64,000 nucleotides of DNA from Gonocerus acuteangulatus (GCA_946811695.1 OX328124.1:90370696-90434695); one strand, 5' to 3'. Positions 1-11,482 are shown, counted from the stretch's first letter. Notes: generated from the sequence alone by a model not told the origin. A program made the numbers and translations.

Positions 1-75
1 TAAAAAATAATTTCGGGGGAAGGGGGCTTAGAGCACCGGTTGATTTGGGGGGTATGGAATACTAAGTCAATATTA
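1..75 (+). mobile_element. fragment of the hAT-like MITE family
   Basis: The G-rich head followed by 'ggtatggaatacta' matches the left part of the MITE copies at 22517-22771 and 4309-4555. The copy is cut by the window edge and lacks its other half, so only family membership can be argued. Confidence 0.4.
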
Positions 76-590
76 ACCACATTCTGATTGAATCTCTCGT
101 TTGACTGAGGACAATCTTTAGAGCTGAAAACTAATGTCGTTTCCATTCTGTCCAAGTATTTCTTAAGTTCTCTAGAAGTTAGTTTCAAGCCAGTGTACTG
201 ACCTCCCAAAATCATTTTTCTCTTTTTGTGTTTTCAACTGAACCAATAAGCCTTATAAAGTCTGCAGAGTCTCCCGTACTGGTGGATGTCCATGCGTATC
301 GAGTATCAGCGATCTATTTCCTCCGACCGAATCTATGGTCATGATCTCGTATGCAGAACAGCAGAACCCAGTTTTGACATCCGGCCGATGAGTCTTCCTC
401 TCTGAACTTTATTTTCCATGCATATTGAACAACTTCTGCAGAAACTAAATATGTATAAGCCGGTCAGTGTTATAGAAATAATAAAATGCACTCACTTTGT
501 GCGATACCAACATGCTCATAATTATCAAGGGCTCGATTAATTGATATGTTTCAAAATTTCACGGATAAAAATATTCTGGACTTCCCTTTA

Positions 591-592
<2 letters not shown>

Positions 593-636
<44 letters not shown>
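593..636. repeat. poly(T) tract of 44 nt
   Basis: An uninterrupted run of T. It could be the A-tail of a minus-strand retroposon, but nothing recognisable adjoins it. Between 75 and 820 I see no other structured feature. Confidence 0.8.
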
Positions 637-639
<3 letters not shown>

Positions 640-819
640 GTGATATGATGAGTTTCAGTATTTATAGCAGACTTCAACTCTTCTTATCTTTTGATCATTT
701 AATAATACGTTACATTCTACTAGATTAACAACCTTAATCTCATCTTTATTTCCAAAATATTCAAGTACTGGGTGTCTAGAAAAAAGGTTTATGAGCACAT
801 TCTCTTTTCCTATTTAGAG

Positions 820-960
820 CAGTTCCTACCTCCCTTCATAGGGAGCAAATCCAGTTAAGAGGTTGACCCTATGACGAAATCCGGAAGTGCTTACTAGAAA
901 ATTTCACGTTTCAGAACCCACAGATCACGAAAATAACGGTGGTTCAAATTTGTATAAGTA
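820..960 (-). mobile_element. degenerate 3' end of the hairpin-ended Helitron-like family
   Basis: The order 'cctcccttcatagggag', then 'aatccggaagtgc', then 'aataacggtggttcaaattt' is the same as at the 3' ends of the full copies at 13927 and 25666. The terminal hairpin has decayed and the (TA)n tract is reduced to a few bases. Confidence 0.6.
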
Positions 961-2080
961 AATTGAATAGAAACTACATTTTATTTATATTTATTATACT
1001 AAAATAATAATAAAGCGAGTGATTAAAAGCTACAAATAACGGACAAATGAACACATCTTCCATTACAAGGAAGTTATTGTAACAAGCCTTCATATTGGAG
1101 ACACAATAGATAGAAAAGACAGACTCGTAGATGTTGTAACAAGACTGTTCGTTAAATACGCAAATACTAACGAATACATAAATATTTCTTAATAGTTTCT
1201 TAATGACAGACCTTAGATCGTACCTAAAACCTGTCTAAATATTTAATAAACATACAAATAAAATGAATAATATTAATAAAGCATGTAGGCATCTACCTTT
1301 GTTTATAATAGATACTTATGTTTATGAATATATTGTGTAGTTAGTGTTTTATTGAAGGGATTGCCGTTTGCATGTTGTTTTAAAGTTCGCAGCAAGAATT
1401 CAAAGATAATTTCAGTAAAGGAAGAGAACAATTGTAATTTGAGCATATTATTTCAACAGTTTATGTCCTCTTTTCGGGAGCATGCGGCTTCCGGCTTATT
1501 GTAGGAATTAAATCGTATCCGTTCCTCTTTAATGGAAACCATATTGAGTTTATATTCCCTATGATAATATGCTATTATATTCATTATTATACACGAATGC
1601 GCAATATCAGTCCGAAATAAAAAAAAGGTCTGCGCTGTAGTTAGCATTCTTATGAACTGCAGCTTTGTAACAGGATTTTATTAGTTCCCAGGACCGAGAT
1701 TAATAAAAAAAATCATTTGCAATAATAATAATTAATATTTTTTTTATTTATGAAAATGAGAGCGGCTGAAGGGAGAAAACGCTTTAAGTGGCGGCTAAAA
1801 CAGGAGTTCCATTATTACCTTGAAAAACAAATAATGAAATTTATTTAGATAACATAATAAAAGTTGCACTTCTTGAAAGAAGAAAAGACAAAATACAAAA
1901 GAATATTTTGCAAACAATGTTATGTCCCAGAATATGTCTAAATTCTTTGGAGGTTAGAGGTTGGTATTTCGTCGAAAGATTTTGCTTTGTGGTAAATTAC
2001 GCGAAATGTTTTGTCATAGTTGTGTCTTGTAAATAAATTCAAAACAAGTCACGACTGGCAAACAAAGCAGTATGCACATG
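961..2080. other. AT-rich stretch with nothing recognised
   Basis: Only short chance reading frames, with no convincing repeat ends, tRNA boxes or protein similarity. Confidence 0.5.
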
Positions 2081-2390
2081 AAAAAGTCCAACTCGCAGGA
2101 ACTGCGTCATCTTAGCGCGGTTCCGTTCTTATCCCTAATCTCATTTCGAAAGATTACAATAGAAACAGTTATTATTTTGGTTCAACCTTTCTTGAAAAGA
2201 TTTTATGGCCTTACCTGGCATGTTTCAAACGAATCCCATCATTCTAAGTACCCAAACCAAAAACTTTATTCAATAACTATTTTTCCAATTTTCTCGGGAA
2301 CGGTTACAGGTATCGCCTTAAAACTGGTTTCATTCGTTTTTTGACGCAATGAAACCTATAAAACAAGTACTTTCAAGCATATTGCTAGTT
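2081..2390 (+). mobile_element. shortened copy of the hairpin-ended Helitron-like family
   Basis: It starts with the family head (AAAAAGTCC, then ACTCGCAGGAACTGC, then TTAGCGCGGTTCC). It then jumps to internal sequence shared with 10060-10240 ('aagtacccaaaccaaaaac', 'ccaattttctcg', 'tggtttcattcg'). The (TA)n tract and 3' hairpin are missing, so it is an internal-deletion or truncated copy. Confidence 0.7.
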
Positions 2391-2544
2391 TATCTATTTT
2401 ATGATGGCAAAATTAGAATTTAATTATCTCGCACAGTTTTTGAGCATTTTTTTTATTCAATAAAAAACATGACTACGTTAAAAAAACAGAAAATTGAACA
2501 TAACTGCTTTTCCTTTCGGAATCTTGTATCGCACCATCGGCTAC

Positions 2545-2669
2545 TTAGACCTGAATCTGAATGAAATTATGTTTTCTGAACTAAGTGGTCTTCAATTTAT
2601 TTTTAAGGTTTTTATGGCAAATTTTTGCCGATTTCGGGGAGGGGGCTGCAGCCCTCCTTATACACGCAG
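2545..2669 (+). mobile_element. partial hAT-like MITE
   Basis: Shares the internal 'ctgaactaagtggtctt' and 'ttatttttaaggttttt' blocks and the 'gggggctgcagccctcctta' end with the intact copies at 8013 and 22517. The left end is lost. Confidence 0.5.
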
Positions 2670-3104
2670 CATGGCATCCTCACTTTTCAGAGAAACAAAT
2701 TGATGATTAATTATGACATGATTTATGGCACCCTTACACCCCTCCGTCTTCAATCCTATCCCACCCCCTTCTCCTCGACCACCTCTCTTTCATTTACTAT
2801 CATTAATGGGTGTGATATGAATAAATGTGAAAGTGAAAAAAAACTATCCAATTCATAAGATTGACAACCTTGCAGAAACTACCGAATTTGAGGTTTAACG
2901 CTGATTAACGACACAAGCTATAAACATTCAGAAAACCTGTTTCTGTGTGTTTATAGCTAGCTAAACGTGCTAGTAGATATGTTTTGTGTATCTTTTTCGG
3001 ATTCAGCATACAAAAATCCGTGGGAACAGTAAGAAATGGCAGTATTTTTTTTTTTTTTTTTTTTTATCACAGCCCTGTGTTATGAACGCCGGGCATGTTT
3101 CTTC

Positions 3105-3143
3105 CCCCTGAAGATGTGCGAATAAGGCACGAAATATGTCGGG
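3105..3143 (+). ncRNA. hammerhead-ribozyme-like motif
   Basis: CTGAAGA (3108-3114) is followed by a GTGC/GCAC stem (3116-3119 with 3127-3130), then GAAA (3131-3134), a short near-palindrome ATATGT, and C as the possible cleavage nucleotide. The flanking CCC (3105-3107) can pair with GGG (3141-3143) as stem I. This is the type I hammerhead order with a minimal stem III. The core U-to-A change (CTGAAGA for CTGATGA) may weaken activity. Function is inferred only. Confidence 0.5.
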
Positions 3144-3197
3144 TGTAAATATCGATTACCTACCCAAAACCTCCAAAGAATTGAAAACACACACTTC

Positions 3198-3199
<2 letters not shown>

Positions 3200-3279
<80 letters not shown>

Positions 3280-3280
3280 T
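3200..3280. repeat. (TA)n microsatellite
   Basis: About 80 bp of alternating TA. A second array (3447-3482) and a third, longer interrupted array (3669-3757) follow. Between them lie short, partly inverted blocks containing 'ctccagcgg' and 'gaccgctagag', suggesting one decayed fold-back unit from about 3100 to 3760. Confidence 0.85.
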
Positions 3281-3442
3281 GATGTTAATACAACGTTCTC
3301 CAGCGGACGGTTTTGGCGGGTGATATTTCCTAGAAATCCCATTCTTCTTCATCAGACCGTTGTCCATGTTCAACCGCAAAAACCGACCGCTAGAGAATGC
3401 CGTATTAACATTAATAACTCTCCCCAGCGAAGAACCCTAAAA

Positions 3443-3446
<4 letters not shown>

Positions 3447-3482
<36 letters not shown>
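3447..3482. repeat. (TA)n microsatellite
   Basis: Simple alternating TA run inside the 3.1-3.8 kb composite repeat. Confidence 0.85.
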
Positions 3483-3485
<3 letters not shown>

Positions 3486-3668
3486 TGTTTGGAACGGCTT
3501 CTTTCTCCAGCGGTGTCGCTCCATTCTCCATTGCAATATTTCGTCGGGTTCATCTCCGACTACTTCAGGCTGCTTGTGTCGTCCTCGGTGGTTGTCAAGG
3601 GAAAGATTTTTCCCTGGATTTTTCGTCCTTTATAGCCCTGCTTCGGAGACTTAATGCAATTTAAAGCA

Positions 3669-3669
3669 A

Positions 3670-3757
<88 letters not shown>
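3669..3757. repeat. (TA)n microsatellite, interrupted
   Basis: Alternating TA with GTA and CATA interruptions. From 3758 to 4300 I see nothing else recognisable. Confidence 0.85.
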
Positions 3758-3759
<2 letters not shown>

Positions 3760-4308
3760 AAGAAATGGGACTTATTGCAATTTGTTAAAAATATAAAAAA
3801 AATAAACAACATTGTCCTGCCAAAAGGCTGCTACAGATATCAGTAATTATACTGATATACTAAGAAGGAGAAAGTGGAGGGTAGGTGGGGGAGACAGGTC
3901 CCAATGTCAGTCTGCCATGGGAGCTGCTGGGAGTATAGTCAATCAAGGAGATAAGGGAGTAGAGAACTTCCAGATTGTATCAAGGTTAGCCAATAATATA
4001 AGCATTTATCTTATATATATTATATTTAAATTGTTTATATATTGAGAATTCCATAACTTTGGCCACCAATTCTGTAGGCGGCTTAATATGTGCGGGAAAT
4101 ACAAATTAAATACACATAAGAAAATAAAGTAACAAGACAAACAGCAGATGTATAAAAAAAAGAAGAGCAAAAAATAAATACTAGCAAATAATAAAACTCT
4201 AAAAATCTCATTTAGTAATGACTATATTTAATAATTGATTTATACTTTGGGGTATATATGCATGTTTATTAAATATTAAGGCAGGTTTTCGGTATGATCT
4301 AAGTTCCA

Positions 4309-4555
4309 GGGGTGTATGTAGGAAATAATGACGGGGGGGGGGAGCTCCTGGGGTTTGGGGGGTTTGGAATACTAGCAATCTAGAAGTTGGCATATTTAGC
4401 CAATTAAAACGCTATTACACCCCCAGCGAATTATTTTTTCTGAAGTAAGTGATCTTATTTAATTCATTTTTGAGGTTTTCTGACACATTTTTACCTATTA
4501 AATCAAAATACGGGGGCTACAGCCTCCTCAGCCCCCCCCCTTATAAACGCCCATG
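4309..4555 (+). mobile_element. hAT-like MITE, diverged copy
   Basis: Same layout as 22517-22771: G-rich head with 'ggtttggaatacta', 'tagccaattaaaacgc', 'gtgatcttatttaattcat', then 'ggctacagcctcctcag' and the 'acgcccatg' end. The left terminal repeat has decayed to GGTGTATGTAGG and no target duplication is clear. Confidence 0.75.
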
Positions 4556-4719
4556 GTTTGTAAGTGTGTATTTTAAGAACAGAGTCTTGTTCTTGTGAGT
4601 AAACCCACAATCGTCGTGTAAAGATTTTGCTATTGTTCCAAAAATAGCTATCTCGTTAGTTGGGCACGATATTTGCCGGGTTTCTTATAAGGGAAGCAAA
4701 AAATACCGACTATCCGAGC

Positions 4720-4962
4720 TAGGAGCGTATATAGGAAATAGTTTAAGGGGGCTAGGAGCACCGGAGGATTTGTGGGTAGGGCAATTTTAAATATTTTAGA
4801 GGAAAATGGTGCAGTTTTGACGCCCTTTGGGCAACCCTAGTAAACCAGGGTAAATGTTCAAGACATTTTTCGTTTGTATAGGCTTTTTTTACAGGAAATT
4901 CTCTCGCCAAAACAAAATTTCGGTGGCGGGTGGCTGCAGCCTCACCTGATATATGCCCTTGG
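4720..4962 (+). mobile_element. hAT-like MITE, strongly diverged copy
   Basis: Starts 'gcgtatataggaaata', has 'ctaggagcaccgg' like the fragment at position 1, and ends 'ggctgcagcctcacctgat' plus 'atatgccctt', a decayed right terminal repeat. Downstream to about 5700 nothing is recognised. Confidence 0.55.
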
Positions 4963-5701
4963 TAGGAGCTAATTAATAATTCTGTCTCGGATTAAACCCA
5001 GCCGTCAAAAAACTCATCCAGTCCTTTGTCATGAGGCCGAATATGCCGAGTTTCTTTAAGGAAGGTTATCGATGAACTGAATACCGAGGAACTTCTTAAT
5101 CTCTTTTGATTTCCCAGATCTTCAAACGTAAGAGCGGTAAAACCACGTTTTTTATCTAAAGAATAGTTTATATATTCAGTGCACAGTAGTTAAAAGAGTT
5201 TTTCTTATTGAAAAAAAGTCGATGGTGCGAAAGATGTTTGGAAAACTATATGGGCAACTTTTAACTAGGAACCTGAGATAATAATGCAATTATTATTCAG
5301 TACATCGAAAATCTTTGGAAGAGTATGTTTTAGTTTCTGGTCAAAAATGTAGTCGGTTTGTGTTACCTATATAGTGAATTTTTTCATTATGTTTTTTGAC
5401 CTCGAGAAAAACAAGATATAATACAGCAGAATACTAAGCAAAGAAGACTATAGCCTTTATAATGAATAATTTAACGTACCTTTTATACTCCTTGTCGCCG
5501 CTGACAATCATAACTAATTTTTTGATTAACTATTTTACTGACTTGCCTTTCATTTCTAGACGTTCTTGCTGCTCTCCTCCAGAAATCCATTTCTACTGAA
5601 AGGATTTTTTCTCCCTTGGGTTACATTGAGTGCCCATGTTTCTGAATAAGCATAGCATTAAGCTTTCAAACCAGAGCTTTGTATATTAGCTGTTTAGTTT
5701 T

Positions 5702-6780
5702 TTTTTTTATTTATTTATTTATTTATGTAGTGCTTCATTTCATGGACAATAAGCACACTAAGGTAAGTCTTCCAAGAAACCAGGGAGAACGTGAAAATTG
5801 TATTATTTTACAATTAAAATAAGAGTAAAAGTAAAATGATTAAAATAAATTTCAATTTGCAACTATAATGAATAATAACTTATTCATGGAATAAAAATGT
5901 AGTTGATTAACCTGTCTTCGGGGCCCTCATATGAGATCGTATAATCCTTTAGTTTGTAGATATGTCAAGATACTGTCTATGTACTGGCTACCTTCAGCGA
6001 GAAGTTCACACATGTTGAATGGAATAGTTGAGTCTTGTCGTCTAATGCAGTCTGTTAGAATATGTTTTATTGTCAGTTCAGTATTACAAATTTCACATAA
6101 TGGTCTCTCTTGTCTTGTCATGAGGTACTCGTGAGTAAGTCTTGTATGGCCAATCCTAAGTCGAGCCAATACAACCTCCTCCCTTCTATTGGCCCGATAA
6201 CTGGATGGCCAGTCTTTGACCGTATGTTTTATCGTCCGTAATTTGTTGTCCGTAAGTATCGTCCAAGAGTGTTCCCAGTTTTCCAAAATAAATGTCTTCA
6301 CAGATCTGTTTATGTCTTCATGTGGAATTGGTCCGTTATCCATGTCTGTTTGTTCTGCAGCTAGTTTTGCGTGGGTGTCTGCAATCGGATTTTTCCCTAG
6401 TCCTTCATGACCAGGTAGCCAGTACAGTGTTACATGTTTGTGTCGAGAGTGTATTGTCTTAAGTATTTTTGAGAGTAATGGATGATATGTGTATTTGTCC
6501 TGTAGTGCTTGAAGTGAACTCAGTGAGTCAGTGTAAATAACAACGTCTCGTCTGTCTGAAGTTGGTATGTTCTCCAAGCCAATAAGTATGCCGTAGAGCT
6601 CAGCTGTAAATGTACTGCAGAAATCATTTAGTCTTTTAGTTATTATGTGATCTTCTATAACAGCTGCTGCTCCCACACCTTTATTGGACTTTGACCCATC
6701 AGTGAAGATGGAGAGTTTCTGGCTGTTTTGGACAGTGAAAGTCTTAAGAGTTTTTTTTTTTAAATATTTCAGTTCCAGAG
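5702..6780 (-). mobile_element. 5'-truncated LINE with RNase H domain
   Basis: On the minus strand an RNase H reading frame is followed by about 200 bp of 3' UTR and a tail of AAAT repeats plus poly(A) (5702-5726 on +). RNase H near the C-terminus occurs in I, R1, Loa and related LINE clades; the clade cannot be fixed here. Endonuclease and reverse transcriptase are missing. Related C-terminal scraps occur at 39165-39420 and 46775-46990. Confidence 0.8.
5927..6760 (-). CDS. LINE ORF2 C-terminal fragment: RNase H plus zinc-knuckle tail
   Basis: The visible frame runs about 275 codons to a stop at 5927-5929. In order it shows the first RNase H aspartate in 'IFTDGSKSNKGVGAAAV', a glutamate in 'TAELYGI', an aspartate in 'IYTDSLSSLQAL', then 'LYWLPGHEGLGKNPIAD', which holds the histidine and last aspartate. 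Near the C-terminus is a CCHC-like pattern (CEIC, then H and C in IKHILTDC). RNase H removes template RNA during retrotransposition. The domain looks intact, but with no reverse transcriptase or ATG it is a remnant, not a host gene. Confidence 0.8.
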   Translation of the reverse strand, partial: KKKTLKTFTVQNSQKLSIFTDGSKSNKGVGAAAVIEDHIITKRLNDFCSTFTAELYGILIGLENIPTSDRRDVVIYTDSLSSLQALQDKYTYHPLLSKILKTIHSRHKHVTLYWLPGHEGLGKNPIADTHAKLAAEQTDMDNGPIPHEDINRSVKTFILENWEHSWTILTDNKLRTIKHTVKDWPSSYRANRREEVVLARLRIGHTRLTHEYLMTRQERPLCEICNTELTIKHILTDCIRRQDSTIPFNMCELLAEGSQYIDSILTYLQTKGLYDLI

Positions 6781-6784
6781 CATT

Positions 6785-7016
6785 GAGTTAAGCATTCCCA
6801 CTGCTTTTTTTCACATTTGTAATCCTTTTTTTGACTTCTGCTTCTGCACTACCATCACTTTCAATTATATCCGAAATGACAAAATTGTTCAGTTTTGCTC
6901 AATTTGCATTACGTTGGATCGATGCTGTTTTCTTTCTCCATGCACATATATTTAGTTTTGTCAAAATTTGTTTTGATGCCTCCTTGTTCATAATGGTCCA
7001 TAACCTTTCTAAATAG
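6785..7016 (-). pseudogene. LINE reverse-transcriptase fragment, different family
   Basis: Minus-strand translation gives a decayed 'NFDKTKYMCMGKE'-type block and 'ISDIIESDGSAEAEVKKRI', the pattern after the RT palm in several LINE clades. At least one frame break is present. It abuts the RNase H LINE. 7020-7715 shows nothing recognisable. Confidence 0.5.
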
Positions 7017-8012
7017 ATAGCTTATTATTATATTATATGAATGTATATAAATATCAGTTATCCGAAAATTTGATAGTTTGTCTTAGCCGAATCGCAAGCA
7101 CTTCTTGACTTTTAAATATATTCATACTTAAATATGTAAATTCATTCGAAGCCTTATCAAAGGCAATTGCGCTATATATTTCAATTATTATTTTCTCATG
7201 TTGCAAGAAGATTTGCATTGATTGTGGTCGAGGGGAATAGCTGAGAATGTTTTTATAAGTGTATTACAGAAGCATTATTATATAAGCGTATACTATATAT
7301 ATGAATATACGCTCTGTAAACGTATTAACACTTATGTGTTTTTGTCAACAAATATAAAAAGATAATTTTTTTCTTTTAAAAACATAAGATTGGATAAGAA
7401 GTGGCAATTATAGAATAAAATGGGTAAAAAATAATATTTTTCTTAATTATTATAGAATAGGTTTATATGATGATTTTTCTCTTCGCAGTAATTAACTTTT
7501 TTTGTTGTCTTATAACAACTCAGTTTATACTGAATAAATAAAGAGATCTGTTTAATTCAATTTCTCGGTTAAAGGGACATTTGCTTTAACTTCAGGGGAA
7601 ATTCTAACTCCCAAAAACTTGGTCATAACAATGAGTTTAGGCACTGACCTTAATTTAGTAAAAATAAATATCTAAATTCTAATCTATTATAAATATATAA
7701 ATTCTAATCTATTATATAAAAAAGTCCGACTCGCAGGAACTGCAGCATCTTAGCGCGGTTCCGTTCATGTCCCTAGTGCCATTTGATAAGCTTAGAAAAG
7801 AAATAAACTTATTTTTTTTATATATCTCGTGAAAATTGTCAAAATCCTCTCGAACATCTCGAATAAAAGTGATATTAAGGCGTCAGGGACACCGACAGTA
7901 GCTAACTTTTACACAGAAGCGGAAATTACAGAATCTGGCTCTCATTCTAAAGCAAAGCTCTATAAATCAATACAAAATATGCCTAATAAAGCCTTTCTAG
8001 AGGATACAGAAG

Positions 8013-8267
8013 CATGGGCGTATATGAGGGGGGGGGGGGCTGAGGGGGCTGCAGCCCCTCCCGAAATTTTGAATTGATGATAAAAACTTCTCGTAAAACC
8101 CTTAAAAATAAATTAAATAAGATCACTTAGTTCATAAAACATATTTTATTTTACGTGCAATAGCGTTTTAGTTGCCTAAAACTATTCCAAGCTCTAAATA
8201 TTTAGTATTCCATACCCTGGAAATGGTCTCAGCCCCCCCCCCGAAATTGTTTTTATATACGCCCATG
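8013..8267 (-). mobile_element. hAT-like MITE with 8-bp target duplication
   Basis: A 255-bp element with terminal inverted repeats CATGGGCGTATAT / ATATACGCCCATG. It is flanked by exact 8-bp direct repeats TACAGAAG (8005-8012 and 8268-8275). Eight-bp duplications are typical of hAT transposons. Its interior is the reverse of the copy at 22517-22771. No coding capacity. Confidence 0.9.
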
Positions 8268-10419
8268 TACAGAAGGATCAAGAAGAAGTACACAAGATTG
8301 AGTAGAATACCCTGCCTAATATAGCCTATATAGAATAATATGCCGAATAAAACGTATCTAGTAAATACACAAGGACAAATAAAAGTCTTGACGAATAACA
8401 AGTCAAAAAAAAAAACTTTATTTAACAAAATAAAACAAAGTTTAGTTGCCCAACTACAATAGAATAATATACCTAATTAAGTCTACGGAGTAGACACAAA
8501 TGGACCAAAAACAAGTCTTGTGGAATATTGATTTTTTTCTAATTAAATACTTTTTATCAATATTTAGTATATAACCTTTGTTGAAAATTATTGATTGCTA
8601 ATTGATGAATCGGTTTACAACTAAGTAGTCTTTATGAATATTTAGTATATAACCTATTTTTGGATCTGTGTTTTTGGGGTGCTCTCCGCCTAGGCTTTGT
8701 ATTTGTGTCGGCAGATACCTGGGGTATATTTACAGCTCTTGAGGATTAACTCTTAGCAGGTAAATTCCCTGCGGCCCCATTGTGTTCTACGGGCATTGAA
8801 CCGCCATATACGCTCATAGTATCTAACCGTTGTGAAGTTTATTTTTTGGATTTAGGACTTAATATACATATGTAGACTAAATCATAGCAAGAAGTAATCC
8901 TCCGTCGTCGGTTCTTAACTATGTAGACTCGCTAATGTTATCCAATCTTAGATACATCGTATTTAAAATCCACAGCAAAAACACGACATTTCATCAGAAT
9001 CCCCTGCTGAATAAAACTTATATAGAATAATATGCAAAATAAAGCCTATCTAGTGGATAAAAATAGAGGAAAAAAGCCGTTCGTGGTGGTAGAAAATCTT
9101 AAAAGTATTTCGCTCAGAAATCTCCGAAATATTGTCACTAATTTTACGTATCCTGTTTTATAGCCAAATAGATTTATATTCTATAATCAATAAGAAAAAC
9201 CTACTAACAATAAAAAAACTATGGGTAACAGATGAAAATAGGGAATACCAAGAATAATTCTAAAGAACGAAATCAACACCAGTACTGTAATCTAGATATT
9301 CATACGGCATCATCGAATTCTAACAAACAAAATATTGATTCTAATTATACGTATCCTGTTTTATTTACAAATACATTTGACTACTATAAGCAATTAAAAA
9401 CACTAGGGAATATGCCAAAGAACTCAGAGTAGGAGCCTCGACAGTTTCAAGACATTTGAAGGAAATCGACAAATCCAAAGCTGACATTACTTCGCTTATT
9501 CAAAACTTTCTTTAGAACCTTTCTTGTAGACCATTTAGTAAGCTTTCGAATGGTAACCTTTCGCTTCCCATGATTTTCAACCGTTTTCGAGATATTAAGA
9601 AATTATACGAAGTTCCCAAAACTTTTCATTATTTCTGACAACAGAAAATTGGTCTCATTTTACCTATCCTGTTTTACACACACATACATTTTCCTTACAA
9701 ATACAACATAAGAAATTAAAGAAATAAAAAGCAATAAAAAACCAAGGGAAAGAGACAAAAATTACAAAAAGAACGACAAAAACCCGTTCATAAGAACAAA
9801 ACAGACGTATTTGAAGTTTTAAGCATTTATTTCTCCGATTGACATAACCTAATCAAAAATAGTTTTAGAATCATTTTTGTAGAGAATTTAGTAAGCTTTC
9901 AAATAGTTTCAATCCACTTACCACGATTTCCCAACCGTGTTCGAGATATTAATGAAAGTATACGAAGTTTCCAAAACTTTTCATATCTGTTCATAAAATA
10001 TGTTATTCAAACCCTTCCTTAACTCCAAACGTAACATAACTTTCAACATATTAGTTTTAATGAAAGTAGAACATGCACATAATGTTTCAACTGAATCCCG
10101 TTATTCTAAGTACCCAAACCAAAAACGGTATTCAAAAACTATTTTTCCAATTTTCTCGACAACGGTTAAAGCTATCGCCTTGAAAATGGTTTCATTCGTT
10201 TTTCTAGTCCAAGAAGCCTATAAAACGAGTACTTACAAGCTTATGAACTCAAAAACGTAAGCGTTACGATTTTTTCTGCGCGAATTTCGCCCCAAACGCC
10301 ATCTTCCAGTGGGCGGATTTTGCTGGTTAACGAACTTGACCTTTCAAATTGGACGACAGATTTTTGTACCAAATTTCATCAAAATCGGACCATTCGTCTT
10401 CTATTTAGAGAGCGAACAG

Positions 10420-10424
<5 letters not shown>

Positions 10425-10490
<66 letters not shown>

Positions 10491-10495
10491 AATAA

Positions 10496-10528
<33 letters not shown>
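10425..10528. repeat. (TA)n microsatellite within Helitron-like copy 1
   Basis: Alternating TA interrupted by 'aaataaatatacata', the same interruption seen at 13527-13624 and 14068-14162. The array therefore belongs to the element and did not arise by chance. Confidence 0.85.
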
Positions 10529-10529
<1 letters not shown>

Positions 10530-10679
10530 AAATTTGAACCACCGTTATTTTCGGTTTCTAGGGGTTCTGAAACGCAAAATTTTCTAGTCGGCACTTCCGG
10601 ATTGTTTCATTGTATCAACCTTATAAGCGGGGTTCCTCCCTATGGGGGAGGGAGGAACCGCGCTAAAATGAATCGCTAA

Positions 10680-10830
10680 ATGTGTTGGTAAGCGCAAATC
10701 TCGAGAACAACTGAACCGATTTCGCTAATTATTATTTTATAATATTCCTTGAAGTACGAGGATGGTTCTTACGGAGAGAAAAATATAAAAAATTGCCTGA
10801 AAAAGTCTAAAAACAACACTTTTCGGGTCT
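10680..10830 (+). mobile_element. Helitron 3'-UTR-like fragment
   Basis: 'gcaaatctcgagaacaactg' followed by 'aaccgatttcgct' resembles the conserved segment downstream of the helicase frame in many arthropod Helitrons. It is isolated here. 10830-11297 shows nothing else. Confidence 0.45.
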
Positions 10831-11482
10831 TTTTCACTTCCTTCACGCAAATTCATTTTTAAATAAAAACATATGTTCTCAATTATAATATTTTTAACAG
10901 TTAACGTATATGGTTATTTGTGTATAAGGAAAAAAATTAAATAAATAAGAACATGTAATCACTAGGTGACATTAGAATCACATGTTAATAATGCAATTTA
11001 AATTAATTTATGTTTGCATTAACGAAGTAAAAAAGACTCCACTTTTCTATATTCCCGTACAAAAGATTCGTAATAATACTTAAAGGTCAATTTGAACTTT
11101 AATACCATACCATAAAGTGTTAGTGGAGGGGTTCTGGGAAGGCAAAACAATTGAGTAACATTAGTATAAATATTAATTTCAATATTTGTCAAATTTGATA
11201 CGATGGTAACATTACTCAAAAACGAATTGTCTTTGGTAAAATGTAAATTGTCTGGGGTAAAATGTCACTTGAAATTTAAACATCTCTTTGCTGTACATCT
11301 ATAATATTACTAAATCTAAAAGCTACAAATTTCTATAAAATGACTAAAGAGTTGTGTGTTTGTGACTTACTAAATATGCCTCCTATAAGGCGGCGGACAT
11401 ATTTAGGCAGAACAACCCGAAATTCAAAGAATCAAAAAAAAAAAAAAAGAAAAAGAAATTAATTATCAATCTATGTGTACTA

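Larger units (their letters stand above)
7719..10668 (+). mobile_element. Helitron-like non-autonomous element, copy 1 (about 2.95 kb)
   Basis: Starts AAAAAAGTCCGACTCGCAGG with the subterminal block TTAGCGCGGTTCC and ends with a (TA)n tract, 'ttcggtttctaggggttctg', 'gcacttccggattg' and a GC-rich hairpin (about 10627-10663), then CTAA. The 5' block is the inverse of GGAACCGCGCTAA at the 3' end. This layout (subterminal inverted repeats, microsatellite, 3' hairpin plus CTRR) resembles Helitron/HINE elements. The interior has no intact protein. A hAT MITE is nested at 8013-8267. The copies at 11845, 13927, 23887 and 25666 share its parts. Confidence 0.7.

Noticed and set aside
3290..3360. Minus-strand CTGATGA and GAAA in the right flank of the first TA array
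   Set aside because: Stem II needs an extra bulge next to the core and stem I does not pair.
3080..3664. Reading frames of about 60-115 codons rich in Tyr-Ile repeats (also at 10309-10680, 13365-13817, 14001-14501, 40387-40677, 48037-48316, 57318-57600)
   Set aside because: They are translations of (TA)n arrays and adjoining repeat DNA.
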